NCBI RefSeq assembly: GCF_001690595.1
Contig: NZ_LZHH01000028.1
Coordinates: 44,488 to 108,487 of the forward strand
Source of the DNA: Gilliamella sp. Choc5-1
GTDB lineage: Bacteria > Pseudomonadota > Gammaproteobacteria > Enterobacterales > Orbaceae
Reading direction: 5' to 3'
Length of the DNA stretch: 64,000 nt
Part shown: one piece after another, positions 37,112 through 44,642 of the stretch
Position numbering within the stretch: the first letter of the stretch is position 1
Layout of the letters: each line of letters begins with the position of its first letter
Notes under the pieces: model-generated
Database searches by the model: none
The model's input: only the letters and a program-made list of their open reading frames with translations
Told to the model about the DNA's origin: nothing
Program-made: the position numbers and the translations under genes

Positions 37112-38509
37112 ATGAAAGAGCAAAATCATGATAGCAAAAAAGTAGCACGTGGTCTAGCTCCAGCGACCTCTGACATGGCGAAGCAATGGCACAATATCGA
37201 TTGGGTCAAAGCAACAAGGCATGTTAAAGGATTGCAGAGTCGGATTGCGAAAGCGACACTTGAAAATGATTGGCGCAAGGTTAAACGCTTGCAAAGATTG
37301 TTGACACGCTCAACTTATGCTAAGCAATTAGCGGTAAGGCGAGTGACTGAAAATAGAGGTAAAAGGACGGCAGGTGTTGATAAGGTAACTTGGAGCACCG
37401 CTGAGGCAAAATGGAAAGCGATTGTAACGCTCACCAACAAGGGATATAAACCGCAACCATTAAGGCGGGTCTATATTCCTAAGTCTGACGGGAAGAAACG
37501 CCATTTGGGTATTCCGACCATAAAAGACAGGGCAATGCAAGCACTCTATCTATTTGCCCTGCAGCCTGTTTCGGAGACAACGGCGGATAAAGGCTCTTAT
37601 GGTTTTCGTATTAATCGTTCAACGGCAGATGCGATAACCCATATACATCGAATATTCTCACACAAGGGGCGGAAAACTAACCAACCTGCGCAGTGGGTAT
37701 TAGATGCAGATATCAAGGGCTGTTTTGACCACATTAGCCATGATTGGTTAATAGCGAATATTCCAATGAATAAGCGGATATTAACGAAGTGGTTAAAATC
37801 GGGTGTTGTTGACATGGGGCAGGTGAAGATGACTGAGGCGGGCACACCGCAAGGTGGGATTATCTCGCCAACGCTAGCCAACATGGCGTTAGACGGCTTG
37901 GAAAAAGAGCTAGCCAATCACTTTGGTGAGAAAGCGAGCAGGAAAATCAGGCAACATAAAACGTACATGGTTAGGTATGCAGACGACTTTATTATTTCAG
38001 TGGTTTCAAAAGAATTACTGGAAGAAAAGGTCATTCCTGTAGTGGAGGAATTTCTCAAAGAGAGAGGACTAACACTTTCGGAGAGAAAAACACAGGTGGT
38101 ACATATCAAGCAAGGGTTTGATTTCTTAGGTTGGACAGTGAGACAATTTAATGACAAGATTTTAATCAAACCGAGCAAAAAGAACGTGAAAGCATTCTAT
38201 AGCAAGGTGAGAAACAGAATCAAAAAGTCTAAAATGGTCAAACAAGAAGAGCTAATTAAGCGATTAAATCCAATGATTCGGGGATGGGCTAACTATCACC
38301 GAAGTCAAGTAGCCAGTGATGCCTATGGGCGAATGGATGCACTAATATGGTGGGCAATTTGGCGTTGGTGCAAGAGACGACACAGTAAGAAAGGTAAACG
38401 TTGGATTAAAGAGAAATACTTTAAAACAACCGTTAACCGAGTGTGGAACTTTGGCACGATGATAAAGGACCGCCATGGGATGGATAAATGGGTTGAATTA
38501 TTGCTGTAG
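37112..38509 (+). CDS. ltrA: Group II intron reverse transcriptase/maturase (C-terminus cut by a frameshift)
   Basis: Intron-encoded protein of the LtrA type: helps splicing as a maturase and copies the intron into new DNA sites. Order: RT-0 region, fingers/palm with RRVYIPKSDGKKRHLGIPTIKDR, GSYGFR, DADIKGCFDHI, GTPQGGIISPTLANMAL, the catalytic YADD in MVRYADDFIIS, then FLGW, and the maturase domain X with MIRGWANYHR and WRWCKRRH. The open frame reaches back to a TTG at 37094, but GAGAGG lies just before the ATG at 37112. The protein ends at TAG 38507; the HNH domain continues in another frame. Confidence 0.92.
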   Translation: MKEQNHDSKKVARGLAPATSDMAKQWHNIDWVKATRHVKGLQSRIAKATLENDWRKVKRLQRLLTRSTYAKQLAVRRVTENRGKRTAGVDKVTWSTAEAKWKAIVTLTNKGYKPQPLRRVYIPKSDGKKRHLGIPTIKDRAMQALYLFALQPVSETTADKGSYGFRINRSTADAITHIHRIFSHKGRKTNQPAQWVLDADIKGCFDHISHDWLIANIPMNKRILTKWLKSGVVDMGQVKMTEAGTPQGGIISPTLANMALDGLEKELANHFGEKASRKIRQHKTYMVRYADDFIISVVSKELLEEKVIPVVEEFLKERGLTLSERKTQVVHIKQGFDFLGWTVRQFNDKILIKPSKKNVKAFYSKVRNRIKKSKMVKQEELIKRLNPMIRGWANYHRSQVASDAYGRMDALIWWAIWRWCKRRHSKKGKRWIKEKYFKTTVNRVWNFGTMIKDRHGMDKWVELLL

Positions 38510-38840
38510 CAAGACGGCAATCAAACGACATAGCAAGGTTAAATCGGACTATAATCCATTTTTACCCGAATGGGAATTATACGGAGAAACATTACACCAG
38601 AAGCGGATGTATGAGGAATTCTCACACATACACAAATGGCAAATGCTGTATAAGGAACAAAAAGGTCATTGTGGTTTATGTCAACTCCCAATCACAAAAG
38701 AGACGGGATGGCACGACCACCATATTATCTACAAAATGCACGGAGGGGCGGATACGCTCAAAAATAGGGTGTTACTACATCCTATTTGCCACAAAAAAGT
38801 CCATGCACTGAAATTGGAGGTAGTGAAACTGGCTTACTAA
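38508..38840 (+). pseudogene. HNH endonuclease domain of the intron protein, out of frame
   Basis: Frame +1 relative to the reverse transcriptase continues it naturally: SKTAIKRHSKVKSDYNPFLP matches the linker of intact relatives. It leads to a complete HNH/zinc domain: CGLC, HDHHI, GG, a conserved Asn (KNRVLLHP) and CHKKVH. Removing one base (the T of the TAG at 38507-38509) would restore a single protein of about 575 aa. The nuclease residues are all intact, so the shift is recent, is a sequencing error, or is bypassed. An alternative ATG exists at 38475 in this frame, but without a ribosome binding site. Confidence 0.75.
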
Positions 38841-38857
38841 AGTCAATTGAAAGGCTT

Positions 38858-38932
38858 GAGCTGTATGCGGAGAAATTCGCTCGTACAGTTCTTAGGGGGC
38901 GGTGATACAGTAATGTGTCACTGCCACCCGAC
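38858..38932 (+). ncRNA. Group II intron domains V and VI
   Basis: Domain V is a 34-nt hairpin, 38858-38891, starting GAGCTGTATGCGGAG with the catalytic AGC triad, a two-base CG bulge at 38882-38883 and closing TACAGTTC. Domain VI (38892-38932) forms a stem of GGGGGCGGTGA with TCACTGCCACCC and has a bulged adenosine at 38926, the predicted branch point, seven bases before the 3' end. Both are intact, so the intron looks able to splice if the maturase works. Confidence 0.85.
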
Positions 38933-38959
38933 TTAAGTTCAATATTACAAATTTGTTTC

Positions 38960-38990
38960 AAACCCAGAGTTATCTGGGTTTTTTTATTTT
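38960..38990 (+). terminator. Intrinsic terminator of rplM-rpsI, downstream of the intron
   Basis: AAACCCAGA (38960-38968), loop GTTA, TCTGGGTTT (38973-38981), then a T-run (TTTTTT). A 9-bp stem with a long T-tract is a strong terminator. Without the intron it would stand about 28 bp after the rpsI stop codon, which is why I assign it to that operon. Confidence 0.85.
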
Positions 38991-39154
38991 AAATTTTTAT
39001 ATTAAAACACAGGTTTTCCTGAAATTTTTTTACAAAACTATATTTTTAATGAAAAGAATGTAAGAAAATTCATTTTTTTTAACAAATTTGTTATTCGATT
39101 TGTTAGAATAGTTATTAGTGAGAATTATTTTAATTTTATACATTTGGAGTGGAT

Positions 39155-39787
39155 ATGGTTGTTGCTGTTAATAAACGTTCTGTGATGACATTATTTTGTG
39201 ATACAACAGATATTTACGGACATCAGATTCGTCTTGTTCTAGCAGAAAAAGGGGTAACTGCTGAAATAGAATTTGTAACGGCGGATAATTTACCTCAGGA
39301 ATTATTGGATCTTAATCCTTATGGATCAATTCCAACATTAATTGACCGCGATCTTACGTTATATGAGCCTCATATTGCGTTAGAGTATCTAGATGAACGT
39401 TTTCCTCATCCACCATTAATGCCAGTTTATCCAATTGTTCGAGCTAATTCAAGATTAACAATGTATCGTATTAAAAAAGAGTGGTATAGTGCTTATGAAA
39501 CAATTATTGCCAACCCTAATAGCGATGCAGCTAAAATAGCACGAAAAAATCTTGTTGATGATTTGGTTTCAATTTCGGTTATGTTTAAAGAAAAAGACTA
39601 TTTTATGAGTGATGATTTCACATTATGTGATTGTTATTTTGCACCATTACTTTGGCGCTTACCATTACTTGGTATTGAATTACCAAAAGTGGCTGAAAAG
39701 AATTATTTAGCTTACATGTCACGAATTTTTGAACGTCCTGCTTTTGTTAGTTCATTAACCGAAGAAGAAAAAAGAATAAGAGCATAA
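39155..39787 (+). CDS. sspA: Stringent starvation protein A
   Basis: RNA-polymerase-associated protein with a glutathione-S-transferase fold that acts in stationary phase, acid stress and as a phage transcription partner. The protein aligns with E. coli SspA through MVVAVNKRSVMTLFCD, LDLNPYGSIPTLIDR, the surface pocket segment YLDERFPHPPLMPVYPI and LLWRLPLLGIELP. I chose ATG 39155 (210 aa), not the GTG two codons before, because the conserved start is M-x-V-A-x-NKRSVMTL and TTGGAG lies at a suitable distance. sspB follows after 40 bp. Confidence 0.96.
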   Translation: MVVAVNKRSVMTLFCDTTDIYGHQIRLVLAEKGVTAEIEFVTADNLPQELLDLNPYGSIPTLIDRDLTLYEPHIALEYLDERFPHPPLMPVYPIVRANSRLTMYRIKKEWYSAYETIIANPNSDAAKIARKNLVDDLVSISVMFKEKDYFMSDDFTLCDCYFAPLLWRLPLLGIELPKVAEKNYLAYMSRIFERPAFVSSLTEEEKRIRA

Positions 39788-39827
39788 TTTATTTTCATTT
39801 ATAATAACTTTAAACAAGGTAATCTTA

Positions 39828-40235
39828 ATGGAACTTGAACAAATGTCACCACGTCGGCCTTATGTATTTAGGGCTTTTTATGATTGGATTTTAGATAATG
39901 AATTGACGCCTTATATTGTGGTTAATACATCGATACATGGTGTATTAGTACCTCAAGAGTTTATTCAAAATAATCAAATAATATTAAATATTGCACCACA
40001 GTCAGTTGGGCAATATTTAGCAAATAATGAACAAATTGAATTTAATGCTCGCTTTTCAGGTGTACCTCAACATATTGTTGTTCCAATGGCGGCAATTGAA
40101 GCAATTTATGCTCGTGAAAATGGTGTTGGGATGGGATTTGAAGATGAGCCTCAATATCAGGCACAGCGTGAGTCTTTATCTCAACAACTTGAACAATCTA
40201 AACCAAAACCTAATCCATTTCGAGTCGTTAAATAG
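39828..40235 (+). CDS. sspB: ClpXP adaptor SspB
   Basis: Delivers ssrA-tagged proteins to ClpXP. The 135-aa protein has the substrate-binding fold (MSPRRPYVFRAFYDWILDNELTPYIVVNTSIHGVLVP, LNIAPQSVGQYLANNEQIEFNARFSG) and, after a flexible linker, the ClpX-binding tail at the very end, PNPFRVVK, equivalent to the E. coli LRVVK tail. Shorter linker than E. coli (165 aa). Same operon as sspA. Confidence 0.96.
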   Translation: MELEQMSPRRPYVFRAFYDWILDNELTPYIVVNTSIHGVLVPQEFIQNNQIILNIAPQSVGQYLANNEQIEFNARFSGVPQHIVVPMAAIEAIYARENGVGMGFEDEPQYQAQRESLSQQLEQSKPKPNPFRVVK

Positions 40236-40657
40236 TGTTTTTTATTATTTGATAAGGTGCTTTTTAAGAACCTAATTGCTAGCGGTTTGTGTCTTTGATG
40301 ATGCTAATACGATGAAATTAGAGCTAAATTCATTTGCTAATAGCGATGTGTTTGTAACGCTAATCGGTATTAAGTCAAGGTATTGTAGTGGTTCGTTTAA
40401 AAGCTAACTAGAAAAAATATTGATTTTATCATGTTTTTATATGACGACTTCTAGCTAAAACCGCTAACAAAATGCCGCTATAAAGTCCCCAAGTTAAAGT
40501 TAATATATTATTTAAAAATAATTTACAATTAATTAACAAAAAACTGGCGTTTTAGTATTCAGTTAACTATAATTTTGACCGCTTTTTGACAAAATATATC
40601 TCATTAAAAAATGGGCAATTATAAAACTAAAACAACAAATTAATTGAGGATTGGAAA
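40236..40657. other. Intergenic region sspB to the secreted protein gene
   Basis: No gene is supported. On the minus strand, codons ending in a TGA at about 40437-40439 spell a short hydrophobic tail (LTLTWGLYSGILLAVLARS) without a start codon, possibly the remnant of a membrane-protein gene. GCTAGCGGTTT (near 40275) and AAACCGCTAAC (near 40459) form an imperfect inverted repeat about 170 bp apart. Neither is enough for a call. The ribosome binding site GAGGA (40646-40650) belongs to the next gene. Confidence 0.3.
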
Positions 40658-42295
40658 TTGTGTTATCATAATAAAAAGTGTTGGTATTTCTATACTCTAA
40701 ACCTATTTAAACTTTACTGTAATCAAAAACAGGTTCTATTCTTATTTTTATCTTTATCTTTATCTTTATCTTCAGGTCAAACGAAATCGCCAAGATTGTC
40801 GCTAATTTTCAACTTGTTATCCAAATCATCTTTAGCTTTTGTACTGCCGCTGTTATTGCTCTATTCAGTAGATTCACTAGCCTTGTCAACTCATACATCT
40901 CAGGTCATTCATGGCTCGGCGCCATATTTGACACTTGATGGTGGCGTTACCAAATTAGATACAACTAATGACTTATTAAGTATTAAATTATCAAACGGCC
41001 AAGTTTTCAGTCCACAAAATAATAACTCAGCGATGAATCCAATCCAGTTACCTAATGCTGGTGATACCCTTGTTAATATTGAAATGATAGTTCCCCCATC
41101 AACTAACTTGATAAGTATAAGTAGTTTGGTAACTCAAGGTAATTGGGGGGATGATGATGGAGATGGGCAGGGAAGTAATAGTGTCACTGCAACAGGGAAT
41201 ATATCAGTATCGCTTACGGATAAAAATGGTAATGCTGTTAGCCGCAGTGATATATTAGATATTTGTAATGCACCTTATAGAGTAACATTAAGTAGTACAG
41301 ATGCTACTTTAGAAACAAAGTATGGTGTGCCAAATAGAAGTACTTTTAGCGGAAATACGGTGTCATATTATATCAACCCAAATTCACAGCAGCCTAAAGT
41401 TTGTTATGTAAGGCCTCGCTTAATATTTGGTGGTACTAATTTTGCTGGAGATAACCCTCGCTTTGCGGGTCCATCTAGTATATGGGATCCTGCTAAAGGT
41501 TTTTTAACACAGTCAATTAATCCATCTTCTTATAATCTTAATTTTCCCACAACGGCAGCTGATGGATTATATTTTGATTTGGATATAGGTGGGGTGGATG
41601 CAAGTCAGTTGACGTGGTCTTCAGAAACTCACGGTGGGATAACAGCAACAGTGAGTTGGGTAAAACCTCGTTCAGACTCATTCACCATTCCATGCCGATG
41701 GTGCTGGGGTGTTACTACATACGATGATTGGATTACAGATAAATCCAAAAACGTAACGCGAGTAACGTTAAATGGCCCTAGGGCGAATAATACCCAAATA
41801 CAATCAAGTAATCCTAGTCTACTTACTGTGCCATCTTTGCCGCAACTATTTGTGTTGGAAGGGAAGAATAGTAGTGGTGTGGTTGTTAAATATGGATTTG
41901 AGCTAAAGCAGTGGTTTGTCCATCGGGGAGAGAAATATACTACTGTTCCTGAGCAAGCAACTTGGTGTAGTAGTTTGGGTTATCGTTTTTCGAAGATAAG
42001 AGATTTAAGCAATGCGAAATGTGGTGTGGATAATGCTTATTTTCCATGTATAAGCGGCATAGATGGTTCCACGCCGTCGTCAAATACTCTATATTACCAA
42101 CGTCAAATAGGGGCGGGATTTTTAAGTGAGTGGAGTGATGTATCTTATTATGGTGATGTGGCAGGTTTTGGTCGTGGTGATATTTGGACAAATGATGCGG
42201 TATCAAATACAACTCACTTATATATTCACAGTAATGGTTATGTGGATAAGTGGAGCGCCTCTGGAGGTGGCTATGCTGTTTGCACCGTACCTTAG
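40658..42295 (+). CDS. Large secreted protein with C-terminal lectin-like (DUF1566-like) domain; putative adhesin
   Basis: 545 aa from a TTG start at 40658, which has GAGGA seven bases upstream; no ATG is available. The N-terminal 45 residues precede a conventional signal peptide (about 46-72, LLSKSSLAFVLPLLLLYSVDSLA). The mature region is Ser/Thr/Asn-rich with invasin-like beta strands (TATGNISVSLTDKNGNAVS). The last about 110 residues (WCSSLGYRFSKIRDLSNAKC ... GDIWTNDAVSNTTHLYIHSNG ... YAVCTVP) have the pattern of DUF1566/C-type-lectin-like domains at the ends of intimin-like adhesins: a Cys-Leu-Pro-like opening, a W-T-x-D core and a final V-C. Cysteines occur in likely pairs. Function in host attachment is inference. 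The extended start and repeat are discussed separately. Confidence 0.65.
   Translation: MCYHNKKCWYFYTLNLFKLYCNQKQVLFLFLSLSLSLSSGQTKSPRLSLIFNLLSKSSLAFVLPLLLLYSVDSLALSTHTSQVIHGSAPYLTLDGGVTKLDTTNDLLSIKLSNGQVFSPQNNNSAMNPIQLPNAGDTLVNIEMIVPPSTNLISISSLVTQGNWGDDDGDGQGSNSVTATGNISVSLTDKNGNAVSRSDILDICNAPYRVTLSSTDATLETKYGVPNRSTFSGNTVSYYINPNSQQPKVCYVRPRLIFGGTNFAGDNPRFAGPSSIWDPAKGFLTQSINPSSYNLNFPTTAADGLYFDLDIGGVDASQLTWSSETHGGITATVSWVKPRSDSFTIPCRWCWGVTTYDDWITDKSKNVTRVTLNGPRANNTQIQSSNPSLLTVPSLPQLFVLEGKNSSGVVVKYGFELKQWFVHRGEKYTTVPEQATWCSSLGYRFSKIRDLSNAKCGVDNAYFPCISGIDGSTPSSNTLYYQRQIGAGFLSEWSDVSYYGDVAGFGRGDIWTNDAVSNTTHLYIHSNGYVDKWSASGGGYAVCTVP
40747..40770 (+). repeat. Hexanucleotide tandem repeat (TTTATC)4 near the start of the secreted protein
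   Basis: Four perfect TTTATC units, each coding for Leu-Ser, lie in the N-terminal extension of the secreted protein (LFLFLSLSLSLSSG). Because the unit is six bases, loss or gain of copies changes length by two residues without changing frame. A partial unit (TTATTT) precedes it. Confidence 0.8.
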
Positions 42296-42625
42296 TTTTT
42301 AGTATTTAGTTCTTAATTCTTTGTCTGTAGGGAGCTAATGGTGTAAATTGGAAGGTTAATCAACCAACCAAGAAGCCAAGCCCCTCAACATTAAGCCAAG
42401 TCAGTTAGGTTAGAGAAATGTTATTGTGGTTAACTACCCAAAAGTGTTATTCATTAGTACGGATCATTAGTCAATCGCTAATTTCCCAACCTAAATATAA
42501 CCACTATTTCGATTTTGAACACCCAAACCACAAACGCCTATCTCCTTACTTTAATACATGTTTAAGTGTATTTCTTCAAATTTTCAAGATATGATATAGC
42601 AAAATAACCAATATAAAACAGAACA
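42296..42625. other. Intergenic region before the CYTH gene
   Basis: About 330 bp with no open frame that looks coding and no clear terminator after the secreted-protein gene. I see no recognisable RNA, repeat or binding site. Confidence 0.4.
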
Positions 42626-43585
42626 ATGAGTAACGAAATCGAATTAAAATTTGAAATCAATACCAACGATATTGCCAGTTTAAAAAATTATTTAGATCAA
42701 TGGGCTGATTGTGACGAGGCCGAGTTTTCGGCATCGTTAGCATTATCATCAACAAAACGCAGTGTTAGCAAACAAAACTTGACCAATACTTATTACGATA
42801 CCAGTGATTATTACTTGCGTAATCATGGTTGTGGGCTGCGTGTAAGAGGGTGTGATGATAATTTCGCAAAACATTTTGAAATCACATTAAAACGTGACAA
42901 AAAATCGATTGCGGGGTTGCATGAGCGTGCTGAATTTAATGTCGATTTGCCAGATTCTGTTCCTGATTTAACCGTATTACCTTGCCATGCTCTGCCAAAT
43001 GACTGTGATATTACTGAGCTACAACGGAATTTACAGCCTTTGTTTACCACCAATTTTGAGCGGCAAACGTGGTTAATTTCGTTTGCAAGTAGTGAAATAG
43101 AAGTTGCGTTAGATCAAGGGCAAATTAGTTCAAATAATCAATCTATCCCTATTAAGGAAGTTGAGCTTGAAATCAAGCAAGGCAATAAAAACGATTTACT
43201 TAATTTTGCTATTGAGCTAAGTCGATTTAATTTGCATCTTTTTTCACAAAGCAAAGCTTCTAGAGGGTATCGATTACTGAATAATTTGGCACCTAAACAG
43301 TGCGATTACGCGCTTTCAAGTCAATGTGATTTGTCTAAATTGCTTGAGTTTTGGCAACAAAACGAAGAATATGCTTTAGAAGTGGATGATTTGGAATACT
43401 ACAAGCAAACTTTAAATCAAGTAAATGATCAGTTAAGCAATAAACCGCTTTCTAACGAGCCGGAGTTTGCTCAATGGCAAGCGGCATTGTTGGTTATTAA
43501 TTCTGTAAAAGAATTTGCTTTTAATGAGATAAATACGAAGCTAAAACTAATGTTAATTGTTGCAATAAATAAAACTAATATATAA
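42626..43585 (+). CDS. ygiF: CYTH-domain inorganic triphosphatase (YgiF-like, short form)
   Basis: The opening MSNEIELKFEI is the EIELK signature of CYTH enzymes, which form a beta-tunnel that binds triphosphate and divalent metal. Charged strands follow (NTYYDTSDYYLRNHGCGLRVRG, FEITLKRDKK, ERAEFNVDL, EVELEIKQG). E. coli YgiF has 433 aa with a C-terminal CHAD domain. Here only 319 aa remain and the C-terminal 100 residues are a shrunken, divergent stretch without the His-rich CHAD helices. The gene still lies upstream of glnE as in E. coli, but an unrelated membrane-protein gene is inserted between them. Confidence 0.85.
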   Translation: MSNEIELKFEINTNDIASLKNYLDQWADCDEAEFSASLALSSTKRSVSKQNLTNTYYDTSDYYLRNHGCGLRVRGCDDNFAKHFEITLKRDKKSIAGLHERAEFNVDLPDSVPDLTVLPCHALPNDCDITELQRNLQPLFTTNFERQTWLISFASSEIEVALDQGQISSNNQSIPIKEVELEIKQGNKNDLLNFAIELSRFNLHLFSQSKASRGYRLLNNLAPKQCDYALSSQCDLSKLLEFWQQNEEYALEVDDLEYYKQTLNQVNDQLSNKPLSNEPEFAQWQAALLVINSVKEFAFNEINTKLKLMLIVAINKTNI

Positions 43586-43595
43586 GGATATAGAG

Positions 43596-44573
43596 ATGAA
43601 AAAGTCATTTTTTAAATTACCTTTATTATTAGTTTTATTTTATTGGATATTTAATATTGTTTTTGTTATTACTTACAGTGTTGGATTTGATGAGTATTTT
43701 TTTATATCATCAGATATGACAACCTATCAGATTAGCAGAAAATTTATTAAGCAAATATTGCTCAATTTCTTTTTACAGTTGCCTAGTTCACTTGTGCTAT
43801 TTATTACTTCCGTATTGATATTGAACAAATATGCTGTTAATCAAATCAATCAAAAAAATATTGTCAATAGTTTATTTATTGCCATATTAATTACATTAGG
43901 CGATATAGTTGGCCGATTGTATTGTTACACCTATATTTATGAGTGTATGCAGTCTGGACGACAATATTTAAATCCCAATATATATTTCTTTTTGCCTAAC
44001 TATATAACTAATTTTTTAAAGATAGCCATTATAATATTGGTAACTTACCTTTGTATCAAATTGCTTAATAAAAGTTATACGCATAACGACAATGCATTAA
44101 CTCAAAAAGAGAGCCAACAACTACATTTAGGTTTATTTATAGCACTTTATAACTGCTATTTTCTTACTACATTATTTACGCTAATTTTTTTAGATGAAGA
44201 TATGTATTACAGTTTTAAAAAAATCATTATTGATATAGTTGGTTTAACTGTATTTTTATCAATTGTGAATTTACTTGGTTATTTTTTGTTAAGACGATGT
44301 TTTACTGGCGTAACGGAAACTATCGCTTTTAAAAAGCTCGCTTTTAGTTCAATAGGTATTTTTCTATTAAATTGTTTATTATTGGTTGTATTAGTCATTT
44401 TTAGTATTTCATTAATAAATTATTTTGAATATTGTCACAAAATAAGTGACTTAGAAATAATAATGATTTGTTTTATGATGGTAGTCATTTTATTTATTTC
44501 AAGCTGTGTATTGGTGAGAATAGCGGTCAAACTACTATTTGATGAAATGAATAAAAATTATCAAAATATTTAA
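43596..44573 (+). CDS. Polytopic inner-membrane protein of unknown function, 325 aa
   Basis: Not recognised. Seven hydrophobic stretches can be counted, for example residues about 8-28 (PLLLVLFYWIFNIVFVITYSV), 55-78, 91-110, 128-150, 176-200, 205-228 and 245-320 (probably two helices). No known transporter motif is visible. It is unusually rich in Phe, Ile, Leu and Tyr, and very AT-rich. It starts 10 bp after ygiF, with AAGGAT before it, so it is likely in the same operon. It occupies the position between ygiF and glnE that is empty in E. coli. Confidence 0.6.
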   Translation: MKKSFFKLPLLLVLFYWIFNIVFVITYSVGFDEYFFISSDMTTYQISRKFIKQILLNFFLQLPSSLVLFITSVLILNKYAVNQINQKNIVNSLFIAILITLGDIVGRLYCYTYIYECMQSGRQYLNPNIYFFLPNYITNFLKIAIIILVTYLCIKLLNKSYTHNDNALTQKESQQLHLGLFIALYNCYFLTTLFTLIFLDEDMYYSFKKIIIDIVGLTVFLSIVNLLGYFLLRRCFTGVTETIAFKKLAFSSIGIFLLNCLLLVVLVIFSISLINYFEYCHKISDLEIIMICFMMVVILFISSCVLVRIAVKLLFDEMNKNYQNI

Positions 44574-44642
44574 GTCTAAATGTAATTAATTATTTGTTAA
44601 CTAGCACTGATTTTTATTATTGTGAATGAATTCTAAGAGAGC

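Larger units (their letters stand above)
35841..38932 (+). mobile_element. Group II intron with reverse transcriptase
   Basis: The 5' end GTGCGAC (35841) fits the group II consensus GUGYG. The 5' RNA domains run to about 37110, the intron-encoded protein follows in domain IV, and domain V/VI are clear at 38858-38932. The 3' end is AC with a bulged adenosine seven bases upstream. The element is visibly richer in G+C than its surroundings. It is inserted between the rpsI stop and the operon's terminator at 38960-38990. The 5' boundary is inferred from the consensus and its position right after the stop codon. A second GTGCGAG at 36311 lies inside. Confidence 0.88.

Noticed and set aside
40438..40560. 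Short hydrophobic minus-strand peptide (LTLTWGLYSGILLAVLARS tail)
   Set aside because: No ATG or GTG start and an upstream stop codon; only about 40 codons. It may be a gene remnant but cannot be called.
40747..40770. TTTATC repeat considered as a CRISPR-like or phase-variable frameshift tract
   Set aside because: No spacers, and the unit is six bases, so it cannot switch the reading frame; kept only as a length-variable repeat.
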